A DNA stretch of 64,000 nt from Campylorhamphus procurvoides (Eukaryota > Chordata > Aves > Passeriformes > Dendrocolaptidae), in contig WBMV01000444.1 of the NCBI GenBank assembly GCA_013396655.1, positions 1 through 64,000 on the forward strand, given 5' to 3'. The notes beneath the pieces were generated by a model. It made no database searches. It saw nothing but the letters and a program-made list of their open reading frames with translations, and had not been told where the DNA came from. A program made the translations under genes and the position numbers. Shown piece after piece: positions 1-27,220 of the stretch (positions are counted from its first letter, which is position 1; each line of letters opens with the position of its first letter).

Positions 1-416
1 AATGTCTTCTGGAGGACTTGCAGGAGACAGTGGTGACCTCTCCAAGCTCTTCCTGCCTCTTGCAAGGTTTTGGTTGACCCAAACCACTGTTTCCTGGATT
101 CCCTTATTAACCCCCAACCCTCAGATCCAGGGGATTTTACTCCCAGGAGATCAGCTCTGTCCATGATTTGGCAGAAGGTGGAACCACCCTCTTGCATTTT
201 TATTAGAATTACGTATTTTTTTATATAAACCCCAATTAAATGCCATCTGAAGGAATTCTGCTTTGCACAGCAAAGCCTGGAAAGCATAAAATGCAGTAAT
301 TTCCTCATTTGTATTTTCCTTTTAAATTCAGATTGCTACAACTAAAACTGTTATAAAAAATAAAAATATTAGAGAATATCATTATTAATAACAATAGTAA
401 TGTAAAATAACAACAG
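1..416. other. Upstream flank, nothing recognised
   Basis: AT-rich single-copy-looking DNA, especially after 190. No exon with splice sites, no CR1 signature and no tandem array is visible. Confidence 0.5.
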
Positions 417-483
417 CAATGATGATGAGGATGAGAATGAGGATGAGGATGAGGATAAGGATGAGGATGAGGATGAGGATGAT
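417..483. repeat. Hexanucleotide repeat (GATGAG)n
   Basis: About eleven units of GATGAG with GATGAT and GATAAG variants. It reads as a Met-Arg run in one frame, which is a by-product of the repeat and not a gene. Confidence 0.85.
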
Positions 484-1285
484 AATTTACAGTGTTACAG
501 CACTAAACAAATGGAAGAAATTCTCCTGTTGGATAAACCAGAAGGAGTTCAAAGTTCCCAACAAACATGAAGAGACTGTTCAGTGTACAAATAAAAGAAT
601 GAAAAGAATACAAAATAATGGAATATAAAAGAATATGAAAATAAAAGAATGAAACCCAATATTAAACAAAATAATGGAAATAATAGAGAATAATACGAAA
701 AAATTAAAATAATGAAGAAAGGACTAAAAAGCAATTTTCAAATTCTCAGTGGCCAAACAGAAAGTTAAAGGAACAATCACTTTGGGCATCTGCCCAAACC
801 CAAACAAATCCACAAAAATATCCTGGGGAAGGAAATTTCCTTCACCCTCCTTGGCACGACAGAGAATTGCCCATCCCTGTGGATTTGGGGCATGGCAGGC
901 AAACCTTGGCAGAGGGGCAGCGCCTCGACTTGCTCTGCCGTGGCACAGAAAGGGTCAGCTCTGCAAATATTTTGGTGGCTCTGCGTTTGCTTCTCTTGGC
1001 AGCGGCAGCAAACCCAAGCCTTGCTAGGAGGGAGATTTATAGGGAAGATTAGGATCAGGCCTAATGGAGCAAAGGGGGAGCGTTGCCGCTTGACAGGTCC
1101 CCTCCACTTCTGTCCCAGATGTCAAGCAACGCTAACAGAGGGTTTCCTGTTGGAAGAGCACTCAGGAAGTGCTGCTGGAAATAAAGCCAAACAGGAGAAA
1201 TTGATTTTGTCATCCTTTGGGGGCAAAAGAAGGTCTTATAAACACGTTTTATTAACGCACGGTGATTTTTGCCTTCTGCATTCGT
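484..1285. other. Upstream flank, A-rich then GC-rich
   Basis: From 590 to 730 the strand is rich in A and in AATA/GAAT words. From 780 to 1280 it is more GC-rich and apparently single copy. No feature can be assigned. Confidence 0.4.
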
Positions 1286-1380
1286 GGAATTATAGAATGG
1301 CTCGGGTTGGAAAGGGCTTTAAAGATCCTTTAATTCCAACCTTCCTGCCATGGGCAGGGACACCTTCCACTCGAAGGTCT
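1286..1380 (-). mobile_element. CR1 LINE 3'-end fragment
   Basis: Reading on the minus strand gives the CR1 3' block: a cluster like CCTGCCCATGG, then CCTTTCCAACC, then ATTCTATAATTC at the very 3' end. Only about 95 bp survive. Confidence 0.7.
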
Positions 1381-3685
1381 CCACTGTGTTCATGATCTGC
1401 CTCTTATCTGTTGTAAAAGGAGCCAAAATGATGCACAAAAGCAGAGAAAAGTGGCTTTTGCAAGAGCCTAAATGGGTAATTCCTACAAGTTTGGCAGCGC
1501 CAAAGGGGCTTCCATGATCATGTCTCATCCCCCATGCAGATTGAAAAACTTCTGCTCTTTACCTGCTCCCACCTTCTATCCCAGCTGGATGTTGGCTACA
1601 GGTCCTTCTTTGGGGTTAAACGCCCTCACACTTGGATGTGGAGTTGCTGCCTTTCACCAGAAGGTGACCTGTCTTTGTGTGAAGCAGACAAAGCGTGTCC
1701 CACCTCCCCCAGTTCCGCTGGTCTCAAGGACTGGAGGTTTCTCCTGGAGACAGGGAAGGGCTGACACTGTGGGGAGGTTGAAACCTCTTGGTGTGGGGTT
1801 TTCAGACACCTCCCTGGAGCACAAAACCAGCCCTTCACCAGAAACCTCCCAACTTTGCCTGGAGGTCACCATGGATGTCAACGGTATCCCATGGAGGAGG
1901 GAGGAACATCAAACTCCAAGCTGGGGAACAGACAGCTGGAGGCACATTTTAATCCAGAAGAACAAGGTTTGGAAGGAGGTCCCGTGTCCACTGACAGCTG
2001 GACTGGCCCATGCCCAGGGCAGGATGAATCTCCAGTGCTCTTTTCTCAATTCATGGCAATGTTGTCTGGCTGTTTGCGTGAGGAGATACAAAAACTGAGA
2101 TGTTTGATGAACAGTTGGCCAGTGCAGGAAGGGCTGTGAGGGGACGTGATCTGACAGAGGGATGGAGCCTTCTGAACATGGAGGAACCTCCAAGCCCCTG
2201 CAGGAAGGCAGAGCTGACCCAATTATACCATCTGACCACTTGCTGTGCTTGGCTTTGCAGAAGAAACCTCCTTTGACTTGGGCAGGTCTTGGACTGGCCC
2301 ATGTGAGAAATCAACACAAAACCCACATCACGTCAGAGCTGGGAAAAACCTTGAGCATGAATGCAGTCAACATGCATGTCTCAAGAGGGGTGGGGGAGCT
2401 CCAAGGCATCCTGAGGTGAGGGATAGTGGAGGGTATGGAAGACCATTTTCCCACCTACCACCTCTCTCGGTTGGTGAAGAAGCCGAGACTGGACATTCCC
2501 AGTCCCAGGAACCAAAGTATGTCCTCAGATCTGCCTGGCTGGCCCTGCTTTGCTCTCCTTTCCACGTGAGGAGGGCAAAAAGCTTCTCTAGGATCATCTG
2601 ACCCCTTCCAGGCCTCCTTGTTCCTGATGGGACAGAGGAGATGTGCAGGTTGCAAAGTCCTTCTGGCTTGTGGAGCCTGGGCAGGATCGCTGCTCCATGA
2701 GAAGAGCTGATCCCACCTGGATGAAAACTGCCCAGGGAACCTGGAGCACTCTCAGCCCACCTGGTACCAGTCACTGGTAAACTGGGACTACACCTTGACT
2801 GGGGTGGAACATCCTGGAAGAACCTCAGGATGGATTCAGCCCCACAAACGATCCTCCCCAACGTTCTGGGGGACTCTCCATGGCCACGGCTCCTCCTTCC
2901 CATGAGGTCACCTCTGCTCCTGAGCCCACGGAGGTTCCAATGCCCAGAGCCTTGGGATCAGATGACAGCCACTGCATCCCAAATTCTGCCTCTCATCCCC
3001 AAAAATATGCCTGGAATGCGCCATCCTTGTGTTACACAGGGGTGCAGTTTCACTGCAGGGGACACAGCAAACCCTCAGAGATGTTGGCAGCTCCACAGAT
3101 GAGGCCAGAAGGCTCTGCTCAGATTGCTCCTGGCGTGGCTGCTTTGAGACGAGCCTGATTAAAACCAGCCGCCCCGACTATATTTAGGGATATTTATTCG
3201 GGTTTTGATGCTTTTATTCCTTTTTTTTTCTCCAGTTTGATCCATACGGCCGCAAAGGATTTCGAAAGGAGCAGGAGCAAGTGTGGTGGTGGGCACTTCA
3301 TGGGATAAAAGGGCTGCAAACCCAAGGCAAGGGACAAAACCCCAAAGAACTGGCCAGAGGCAAAAGGGCTTTATTTGCTGTAGGGTCACGAGCAGCAAAT
3401 TGTCGTGGCCGTGTGATGGAGAGGGTGGGATTAGCTGGGATTCCTGCTGGGAATCTTAACATCCCCAATGACCATCCAATGCCAAGGCAGGAACAATTCC
3501 TTCTCTGCTCCTCCTGCCAGGGGTTTGTGGGAATTCACCTCAAAGCTTTCCAGCACACAGGATTCCTCCTGCCATTCCTCCTGGGGTTTCAGCCCTAAGA
3601 TTAACTGCACTTCAAGGTCTGAGCACCGATTATGGGGACAGAAAAGCTGCTCTGGAACACGGAGGGACAAGGGGGACAGGACAAG
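1381..3685. other. Apparently single-copy upstream flank
   Basis: Mixed-composition sequence without tandem repeats or clear CR1 blocks. Several short open frames overlap on both strands, but none has a recognisable domain or flanking splice signals. An unrecognised old repeat or regulatory DNA cannot be excluded. Confidence 0.4.
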
Positions 3686-3689
3686 GAGA

Positions 3690-3870
3690 ATGGCCTCAAA
3701 CTGAAATAGGGTTAGGTTGGATATTGGGAAGAGAAATTCCTCCCTGTGAAGGTGGTGAGACCCTGGCACAGCCACATCCACAGGGATTTGAAATCCATCC
3801 AGGGATGGAGATCCATCCCTGCCCTGGACAGCCCTTTCCAAGAGGAATTTTCCCAATATCCAACCTGCCC
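3690..3870. mobile_element. Two CR1-like fragments in inverted orientation
   Basis: GGTTGGATATTGGGAAGAG near 3715 is CR1-like in the plus direction. Its mirror, TTTTCCCAATATCCAACC, lies at about 3846-3867, so the two arms face each other across roughly 110 bp. Either two CR1 pieces inserted in opposite directions or one piece was partly inverted. Confidence 0.55.
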
Positions 3871-4103
3871 CTCCTTCCTCCACCATTTGAAAACAAGTGT
3901 AGACCTTCCTCTGCCTCTTCCTGTGCCAAGAATTTCAGGAATTTTGTGCCTCTCCTTTGCTTCTGTCAGAAAACATGGAAGGGACATAAACCCCACTTGC
4001 TCTTCAGGAGAAAAATTCCCTGCAGGTCTTGAATGTTTTTTAAATGACAATGTGATTAATGTTTTCATACTGATCATACACATATTATGACTCTCTAAGT
4101 GTG

Positions 4104-4112
4104 ATATATACC

Positions 4113-4147
<35 letters not shown>

Positions 4148-4149
4148 GT
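4104..4149. repeat. TA dinucleotide microsatellite
   Basis: TATATA run of about 45 bp with two interruptions (CC and G). It directly abuts the 5' edge of a CR1 fragment. Confidence 0.9.
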
Positions 4150-4154
4150 GATTC

Positions 4155-4296
4155 TCCATCCCTGGGAGTGTCCAAGGCCAGGCTGGATGAGCTTGGAGCA
4201 CCCTGGGCTAGTGGAGGGTGTACCTGCCCATGGCAGGGGTGGCACTGGATGATCTTTGAGGTCCCTTCCAACCCAAACCATTCTGGGATTCTGTGA
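4155..4296 (+). mobile_element. CR1 LINE 3'-end fragment
   Basis: Carries CCTGGGAGTGTCCAAGGCCA, the TGCCCATGG block and CCTTCCAACCCAAACCATTC, and ends in GGGATTCTGTGA, the terminal 8-bp motif of CR1. Confidence 0.9.
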
Positions 4297-4670
4297 GTCA
4301 GGTCCATTTAATGGCCATTTTTCACTGGGGAGGCCCAGGTTTAATTTGGCCTGAAGTTCCCTCCTTTTGGAAGCCCAGGTAGCTCCTTCAGGTCCTGGAA
4401 AGCCCCAATTAGTTTCCCCCAAAGCTTCTCTTCTCCAGCTGGACCATCCCAACTCTCCCATCCTTCCCTCCCAGCAGAGCTGCTCCATCCCCCTGTTCAT
4501 CTTGGTGTCCTTCCAGTCAAATAAACCAATTCATGACAAAAATCCCCAAATCTTTGTCTCTCTTTTCTCCAGTTAAATCCAGGGAATGTCAAGGGACGGA
4601 TCAGCTGCCCGGTCACAGACCTTGAGCAGTCTTTAGTCCTTAGATACAGATCCAAATCATTCCAGCTTCC
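4297..4670. other. Spacer, partly CR1-like
   Basis: The stretch around 4370-4500, with words such as CTCCTTCAGGTCCTGGAAAG and CAGCAGAGCTGCTCCATCCC, resembles the inner part of CR1 on the minus strand. Otherwise nothing is recognised. Confidence 0.4.
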
Positions 4671-4885
4671 TGAATCTGTGTGTGGGGAAAGGGATCTGAA
4701 TAATTCCTGAATCTGTGTGTGGGGAAAGGGATCTGAATCATTCCTGAATCTGTGTGTGGGGAAAGAGATCTAAATAATTCCTGAATCTGTGTGTGGGGAA
4801 AGGGATCTAAATAATTCCTGAATCTGTGTGTGGGGAAAGGGATCTGAATCATTCCTGAATATCTGTGTGGGGAAAGAGAGGGGGC
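4671..4885. repeat. 37-bp minisatellite
   Basis: The word TGAATCTGTGTG recurs at 4671, 4708, 4745, 4782 and 4819, with a degenerate copy at 4856, so the period is exactly 37 bp. Copies differ by single substitutions (GGGATC/GAGATC, AATCATT/AATAATT). Confidence 0.95.
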
Positions 4886-5087
4886 AACACATTAAAAAAG
4901 GATGAAAAGGATAATTTTGAAGAACTACGACAACTTATTTAGATGTGAACACTAAAAAGTGTGTTTGCTGGCCACTGGATTAAAAAAGCACCTGAAGATC
5001 CTTCAGGAACGTGCCAACAGAGGATGAAGAAGAGGAGCAAGGTGAGAATTGAGGCACAGCAAGAAACTCCAGGAGAAATCCAGCCTG

Positions 5088-5330
5088 GCTGGGAATGAAG
5101 GTGGGATGGTGTTGAGCTGTGTCTGTCTGTCCCAAGCTGGGAATGAAGGTGGGATGGTGCTGAGCTGTGTCTGTCTGTCCCAAGCTGGGAATGAAGGTGG
5201 GATGGTGCTGAGCTGTGTCTGTCTGTCCCAAGCTGGGAATGAAGGTGGGATGGTGCTGAGCTGTGTCTGTCTGTCCCAAGCTGGGAATGAAGGTGGGATG
5301 GTGTTGAGCTGTCTGTCTGTCCCAGGCAGG
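5088..5330. repeat. 48-bp minisatellite
   Basis: GGGAATGAAGG recurs at 5091, 5139, 5187, 5235 and 5283, giving five nearly identical 48-bp units. The unit length is a multiple of three and has no stop in some frames, so it yields a 16-residue repeat on paper. There is no start context, splice site or homology to support translation. Confidence 0.95.
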
Positions 5331-5501
5331 GCTGGACACCCTTGAGCTCCAATCCAGCTGCCAGAGCTCGGCTCTTTTCACACCTCTGGGACATTGCCAG
5401 AGCTCCCGTGCCAGCTCCGTGTGCCCATTGTTCCCAGGCCGGGTACCAGCTTGGGTTACAGCCCCGCCTGGCACGCAGGAGGAGGGAGGGTATTTTGGGC
5501 A
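5331..5501. other. Unique GC-rich spacer
   Basis: GC-rich single-copy sequence between the 48-bp array and the palindromic motif cluster. No exon is seen. Confidence 0.4.
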
Positions 5502-5524
5502 GTGACATTAATGTCACACCTGTG
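5502..5524. promoter_or_regulatory. Candidate distal element: 16-bp palindrome, T-box half-site, E-box
   Basis: GTGACATTAATGTCAC (5502-5517) is a perfect palindrome built from inverted TGACA half-sites, as used by TALE homeodomain proteins. Overlapping it is TCACACCT (5514-5521), a T-box half-site, and the E-box CACCTG (5517-5522). It lies about 5.4 kb upstream of the MYL3 start codon. The motifs are seen directly; a cardiac enhancer role is inference. Confidence 0.3.
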
Positions 5525-6317
5525 GCCCCCCAGACCCCCCCTCTGCTGGGGAAAACAAAGGGACTGACTCAGTGCTGAGGCCGGGGAAAGCTCTGGAGTG
5601 AATTCCTGACTTCCCACCGTGTGCCTGTTGTGGGAATTGGATTCTCCTCCCACAAAAATGGGGAAGAATCCCGAGAAATTAATTGCTCTCCAGATTCTGT
5701 CAGAAGAATTCAGTTTGATCGTGGTCAAATCGTCTCTTCTCTCACTCCAAAAAGAAAGGTGTAGGATAACACTCCTCACTCCCTGTTTCTCCTCTTTTCA
5801 CTTCTATATTTAGTCCCAATTTTTACATTTTATTTCTATTTTTTTGCATAATTTTAAATACCTTTTTCCCCCCTCCCCAGGTCTAATTGGAATAAAAGCT
5901 GGAATTGTGGTTTCTGCCGCCACCTCCAGCAGGTCCCATGATGGAAATGGCAATACCAAATGACAGCAAGGTGGAAATCTGATCATCACTGCAAAGATGC
6001 CTTTGTGCTCAGGGCCCAGACCTTTAAATATCTCTGGGAATAAAAAGGGAACGGAAAAAAGAGCAGCAGGGCTGGATCTTGAGGCTTTCCAAGCTCATCT
6101 CCCGGTAGGAATTATCTCTCAGGAAGCAGAACGGAGATAAGAGGAGTGCATCTATTTTGGTTGGGGAACACCAAGTGTTCCATGGGAGGTGGGATTTGTG
6201 CCTTCCTGTCCCACCACATCAGGAGACAACACGAGCTCCGGGATTCCCAAAGCTTTGTGAGAGTTGGGTGTATCCTGGGAATTGCCTCTGATGGCCCCTG
6301 GGCTTGGTGGTGACTGG
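5525..6317. other. Apparently single-copy upstream flank
   Basis: Non-repetitive DNA, T-rich from 5790 to 5880. No exon or RNA gene is recognised. Confidence 0.4.
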
Positions 6318-6566
6318 AGCATTTCCCAGGAACCCATCACAGGGCAGGGACTTTAGATGGGATATTGGGAAGGAATTGGTGGTTGGGAGGGTGGGGAGGG
6401 ACTGGGATGGATTTCCCAGAGAAGCTGTGGCTGCCCCTGGATCCCTGGGAGTGTCCAAGGCCAGGTTGGAGCACCCTGGGCTGGTGGGAGGTGTCCCTGC
6501 CCATGGCTGAGGGTGGCACTGGATGATCCTTCAGGTCCCTTCCCACCCAAACTATGACTCCATGAG
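6318..6566 (+). mobile_element. CR1 LINE 3'-end fragment
   Basis: Contains GATATTGGGAAGGAATT, CCCAGAGAAGCTGTGGCTGC, the TGGGAGTGTCC block and the 3' end CTATGACTCCATGA. The 5' part, from TTTCCCAGGAACCCATCAC, is shared with the minus-strand copy at 9140-9372, which suggests the same CR1 subfamily. Confidence 0.93.
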
Positions 6567-6728
6567 CTGATTTATGTCAAGGACAAGAGTTCTCAGAGTC
6601 CTTTGAGCCCCAGAGACGAAGACAACAACCTGTGAGGGATGGAGGCTGAGGTGGGTACAGAGGAACAGGTTTTCTTATTCTTTTCCTGAAAAGAAACCCA
6701 AAATATCCTCGTGGGGGATGAAATCTCA

Positions 6729-6830
6729 GAATCCCAGGATGGTTTGGGACCTCAAATATCGCCCCTTGCCATGGGCAGGGACACTTCCCACTAGCCCATG
6801 TTGCTCCAAGCCCTTGGACAATCCCAGGGA
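6729..6830 (-). mobile_element. CR1 LINE 3'-end fragment
   Basis: Minus-strand copy beginning with CCCAGGATGGTTTGGGACC and including the CCATGGGCAGGGACA block. It is diverged and truncated. Confidence 0.75.
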
Positions 6831-9139
6831 AGGGGAGTCCCAGTGCCTGGGATGTCCAGAGTCATCCCTGTCCCCCACTTAGCAGAAGTAGGTTATCATA
6901 AAGCCTTCAAAAATAGCTCTTAATCAGCCCTTTGGAGTATTTAAACCACTGAAAGATCCTCTTGATTATCTTTTTTTCCAGGCTTTTGGATTTTTTCCCC
7001 TGGCTTTGCAGTTGGCTGAGCCTGGGACGCAGAAACCATTTCCCTTCTGTCCCTCGTGGTACCTGCACAGCCTCAGGACCCGTTAGAAACCAATTTTCTG
7101 AGCACCAGCACATCCCCCACGGGGTTTTGCTGCTGGGGATCCTTCATGTCACATTTTCTCCATCTCCTCTCGTGCTGATGAACAGCAAACATGTGTTCTC
7201 CTGATCCCAAAAGGCAGCAGAGAAATGATGGATAGTGCCAGCCCCTCTCCTATTCTGGTCCATACCCCCAGCTGGAAGAAATCAGCGCTTTTTCCCTTGA
7301 AGTTTTGGAGCTCACTGATTTAGAGCAGCTGGAGAGTTGGGCCAAAGGCTCTTCTTTGGAGCTGGTGCTCTGATAGGGGGGATATTTTTGGGAGAAATAC
7401 CCTGTGGATTTCAGGAGCTGCGATTTCCAGCTTGGGGCAAATGTCCTTTTTCCCTTTATTTCTGTCTCCACCTTTGCTTCTCACCAGGTAACCCCCCTGC
7501 CAGCGGTCCCACCACATCCCTCCCTCTCCACGTGGACACCACCCCTTCTGCTCCTCTTTCCAGCACCTTCTTGTCCTGTTTTAACCCCTCAAGTATCAAG
7601 GAATGGATGGAAAAATAATCTACAAAACCAGGGAGAGAAATGGAGATTTCTTGCAAACTCCCCATCTGGTTTTCTTTATTTTTTTTTGCTTAATTATTTT
7701 CCTTTTTTTTTAATTTTCCCTTTCCTGAAGTATCTGTGCAGTGCCATTTGAAGAGGCCTGACTTGGTGTGATATTGAAGCCCAGAGATTGAGGAGCTTTG
7801 GAGCAGATGTGGTTTGGAGCTTGTTTTCCTCGTGCAGCTGCCGACAAGAACATCTGCTCTGCCGGGGCCTGAAGAAGCTGACAAATAAATCTGCTCTTCT
7901 GGTTGCAAATCTTGTAAAAATGCTCTTTTTTGATTATTTTTTGACTGCTCTCTGGGGAAGATGCTCCAGCTGTGACCATCTCCCAGCATTCCTCGGCGGG
8001 AAGAGTTGCACAAGCCCTTCTGCTTGGAGAGGGAACATCTTTGACGTGCTCTCCGTCTTCCCACTTAAAGATGTCTGGAGACTTTCCACCAAGGGTTGTT
8101 TTTGAAGTGAGACTTGGAGTTTGGACTCAAAGATTCAGTCAATTTTTATTTTTAACAGGAAAAAAACCCCACATATTTGGGAGGGGCGCGGGGTGTTATT
8201 CCATTGACAAGCCCAATGTCTGAAAGCCGAGATATTTTTGTCACAAATCATTGGATTTGAACATCCCACGGCATTTTGTGACACTTGGTCCCTCCTCTCA
8301 GGTCCTCACCGTCCTCCCAACGAGGTGATTTCATCCACGTTGTCCCTCCAGTCTCTGCTCTGAGGGAGGTTGTGGCAAATCCCAGCAGATGGGGGGAAAG
8401 TGGGGGACAACCTCAGCCAGGTTCCCTTCCCTGGGGTTGGAAGGAGCCTCTGATGTCCCTTCCAACCTGGGAATGTCCCTTCCTCTGATTCCAGCAGACA
8501 TTCCAGCATTCCATCCCCTCGGACAGAGAATCACAAGGCACAGTGGCAGCAATCCCACATTTAGATGAGCCTGATTTGGGCCAGAATATTTTGGTTTCTT
8601 TTCAATTCTGTTATTTTTTTGTGCCCTTAAATCCAATTGTTGGGCTTGTTTGGGTTTTTTTTTTTTGTGGCCAGTGTCTTGTCCTGTTCTCCTTGGAGAT
8701 GATCCTTGTCCATCTCTCTGGAGAAACTTCTCATGCCCCAAGGACCAAGGGGATTTTCCCCAATTCCCAGCCATCCCAGCCTCTGGAATAACTCCTTGGC
8801 ACTGAGATCTGCTGTGAACATCTGTTTGGAGCGTGGCTGGAACATTGAAGGGGCCTCCCCCCATTCCCTGCCCTCCAAATCCTATTCATAGGAAGAGGGA
8901 ATTTTGGTCCTGTGGTTTTTTGGGATCCTCAGGGAAGAGCTGAATGAGGGGCTTAGGGCAGGATCAGCTGCTCTGACTTGGCAGTTTGCAGAAGACTTTG
9001 GGGGCATTGGAATATCTCTAATCCATGGGATTGGTCCAAGACATCCACCCAGCAGAGCTTAGAGGGCCTTACAACTCTTCATGGTGGGTTGATATCACAG
9101 ATTGAAGTAAAGAAAAGCTTCAATGTCATCAAATCTGGG
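6831..9139. other. Apparently single-copy upstream flank
   Basis: Long non-repetitive segment with T-rich patches (6968-6978, 7678-7730, 8651-8667). A short CR1-like word pair sits near 8410-8470 but is too weak to call. No coding exon is recognised. Confidence 0.4.
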
Positions 9140-9372
9140 AGTGCTGGAAGGGTTTGGGGTGGGAGGGACCTGAAGGATCATCTCATTCCACCCCTACCAT
9201 GGACAGGGACACCTCCCACTGTCCCAGGGTGCTCCAACCTGGCCTGGGACACTCCCAGGGATCCAGGGGCAGCCACAGCTTCTCTGGGAAATCCATCCCA
9301 GTCCCTCCCAGGCAGGAATTCCTTCCCAATATCCCATCCAACCCTGCCCTGTGATGGGTTCCTGGGAAATGC
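9140..9372 (-). mobile_element. CR1 LINE 3'-end fragment
   Basis: Clear minus-strand copy: GGTTTGGGGTGGGAGGGACC at its 3' end, GGCAGCCACAGCTTCTCTGG in the middle, and ATGGGTTCCTGGGAAAT at its 5' edge. Confidence 0.93.
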
Positions 9373-9379
9373 AGGATAA

Positions 9380-9850
9380 TTGATAATTATCTCAATATAA
9401 CATTGAGAGAAATATCTCAATAATTAATATTATTATGACGACATAATCTCTGACTCTGAATCAGACTGGGGTGAGTTTTCAGCCCCCTTTCTGCATCATC
9501 TTTACTATTATTTCTCCTAAATATCTCAACGATTATCTATAATATTATTATGGTCAGATAATTCATGACTGGCCTTTGATTGAGAGTCAGATTGAGGTGA
9601 GTTTTCAGCCACCTTTCTGCACCATCTTTTCTATTATTTCTGATAAATATATCAATAATTATATGTAATGTTATTATGATGGGATAATCTCTGACTCTGA
9701 GCCACACTGGGGTGAGTTTTCAGCCACCTTTCTGCACCATCTTTTCTATTATTTCTGATAAATATATCAATAATTATATGTAATGTTATTATGATGGGAT
9801 AATCTCTGACTCTGAACCACACTGGGGTGAGTTTTCAGCCACCTTTCTGG
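9380..9850. repeat. AT-rich 115-126 bp tandem repeat, four copies
   Basis: GTGAGTTTTCAGC recurs at 9471, 9597, 9712 and 9827. The first spacing is 126 bp and the next two are 115 bp. The last two copies are nearly identical, so the array grew most recently at its right end. It begins right at the edge of a CR1 fragment. Confidence 0.93.
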
Positions 9851-10119
9851 GCATTCTTGACCCCTCTTTAATTAGAGAAGAGCTGAGGGGGAAAAATAAC
9901 CCTCCAACCACGCCCAACCCCCCGAGCTGGGGCTGATTTGTGGAATTCAGGAGAGAAAACAGAACTAAGACTCTCCGTGCTATTCTGGGCTGGTTTTATC
10001 TCCCAGAGGTGGAGGTGACGGAGCCCAAGCTGCTGCTGAGTGGAATTTGGAACTCGAGTCCCCTAAAAACCTCTGGGAAAGAAAGCTCTGTCCCTGCCCG
10101 TGCCCGGCTGTGTTTCCCT
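9851..10119. other. Unique spacer upstream of promoter array
   Basis: Single-copy sequence between two tandem arrays, with no recognisable element. Confidence 0.4.
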
Positions 10120-10430
10120 GCCCCATGGGCACCTTTTCCCATCAGGAATTCTGTCCCCTGGGCACCTTTTCCCATCAGGAATTCTGCTCCCTGGGCACCT
10201 TTTCCCATCAGGAATTCTGTCCCCTGGGCACCTTTTTTTTCCCATCAGGAATTCTGCTCCCTGGGCACCTTTTCCCATCAGGAATTCTGCTCCCTGGGCA
10301 TGTTTTTCCATAAGGAATTCTGTCCCCTGGGCACATTTTCCCATCAGGAATTCTGCTCCCTGGGCAGCTTTTTTTTCCCATCAGGAATTCTGCTCCCTGG
10401 GCACCTTTTCCCATGAGGAATTCCAGCCCC
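10120..10430. repeat. 33-bp minisatellite in the MYL3 5' flank
   Basis: GGGCACCTTTTCCCATCAGG recurs at 10127, 10160 and 10193 and about six more times. Some copies are lengthened by a T-run (CCTTTTTTTTCCC). Each unit holds the palindrome GGAATTC. The array ends 400-500 bp upstream of the likely transcription start. Confidence 0.95.
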
Positions 10431-10695
10431 TGGCACCTTCCCAGGAGCGGAGCGCTGTGCCAGCTGCCCGATGGATGCTCAGCCTCCCGTGAAGCCGCAT
10501 CCTCCTCCCGAAATAGAAACCCCACTCGTTTCTTTGGACGTACCGAGCCAGGACAAAGCCTGGCAAAAGGAGCCACCCCGGGAATGTCACGGCCAGGAGG
10601 GACAAAACCCCCCGGTACCGACACCCGAGCCGCGTTTGAGCCCGCGCCAGGCTCGGTCCTAAAACCCCCCGAAATGTCTTTCCATTTAAGCGCTA

Positions 10696-10833
10696 ATTGG
10701 TGACCGGGGGGCTCCAAAATAGCCGGGGCCGCTTCTTGTCCTTTTATAGCAGCGACCCCATTGTGAGCAGCGGCATGTGACAGGTCCCAGGGTGACACAA
10801 TGTGTGACAGAGGGGCCAGGGGACACGGATAAA
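10696..10833 (+). promoter_or_regulatory. MYL3: MYL3 proximal promoter
   Basis: Seen in order: inverted CCAAT box ATTGG (10696-10700); CCAAAATAGC (10714-10723) and CCTTTTATAG (10740-10749), each one base off the serum-response-factor CArG consensus CC(A/T)6GG; E-box CATGTG (10774-10779); and GATAAA (10828-10833), TATA-like. Using GATAAA, transcription would start near 10855-10865 with a 5'UTR of about 60 nt. The TTTATA inside the second CArG box is an alternative TATA, giving a start near 10775. CArG boxes are typical of cardiac sarcomere genes. The motifs are directly visible; function is inferred from position. Confidence 0.55.
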
Positions 10834-10919
10834 GCCCCGCGGGTGTCGGGTTTGTGGGGCAGCAGCCACCTCCTCCCTGTCGCTCCGTGCCGCTCCTTGT
10901 CCCCAAAAACCCCAGCGAA

Positions 10920-27168
<16,249 letters not shown>

Positions 27169-27220
27169 AGTCCAGGTGAGTCTTTCCTGCCTTCCTCTGA
27201 TTCCCAAGGAACATCAACTG

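Noticed and set aside
5049..5345. Repeat protein from the 48-bp array
   Set aside because: Five identical units, open on both strands, no start or splice support.
8395..8475. Possible CR1 piece
   Set aside because: Only two short matching words; too weak to call.
1..10430. PTH1R exons, expected near MYL3 in mammals
   Set aside because: No receptor-like exon was recognised on either strand; the neighbour may lie outside the window.
10854..10919. Upstream in-frame ATG at 10854 as the MYL3 start
   Set aside because: The family starts at MAPKK. The 22 extra residues are unlike any light chain, and 10854 lies close to the predicted cap site.
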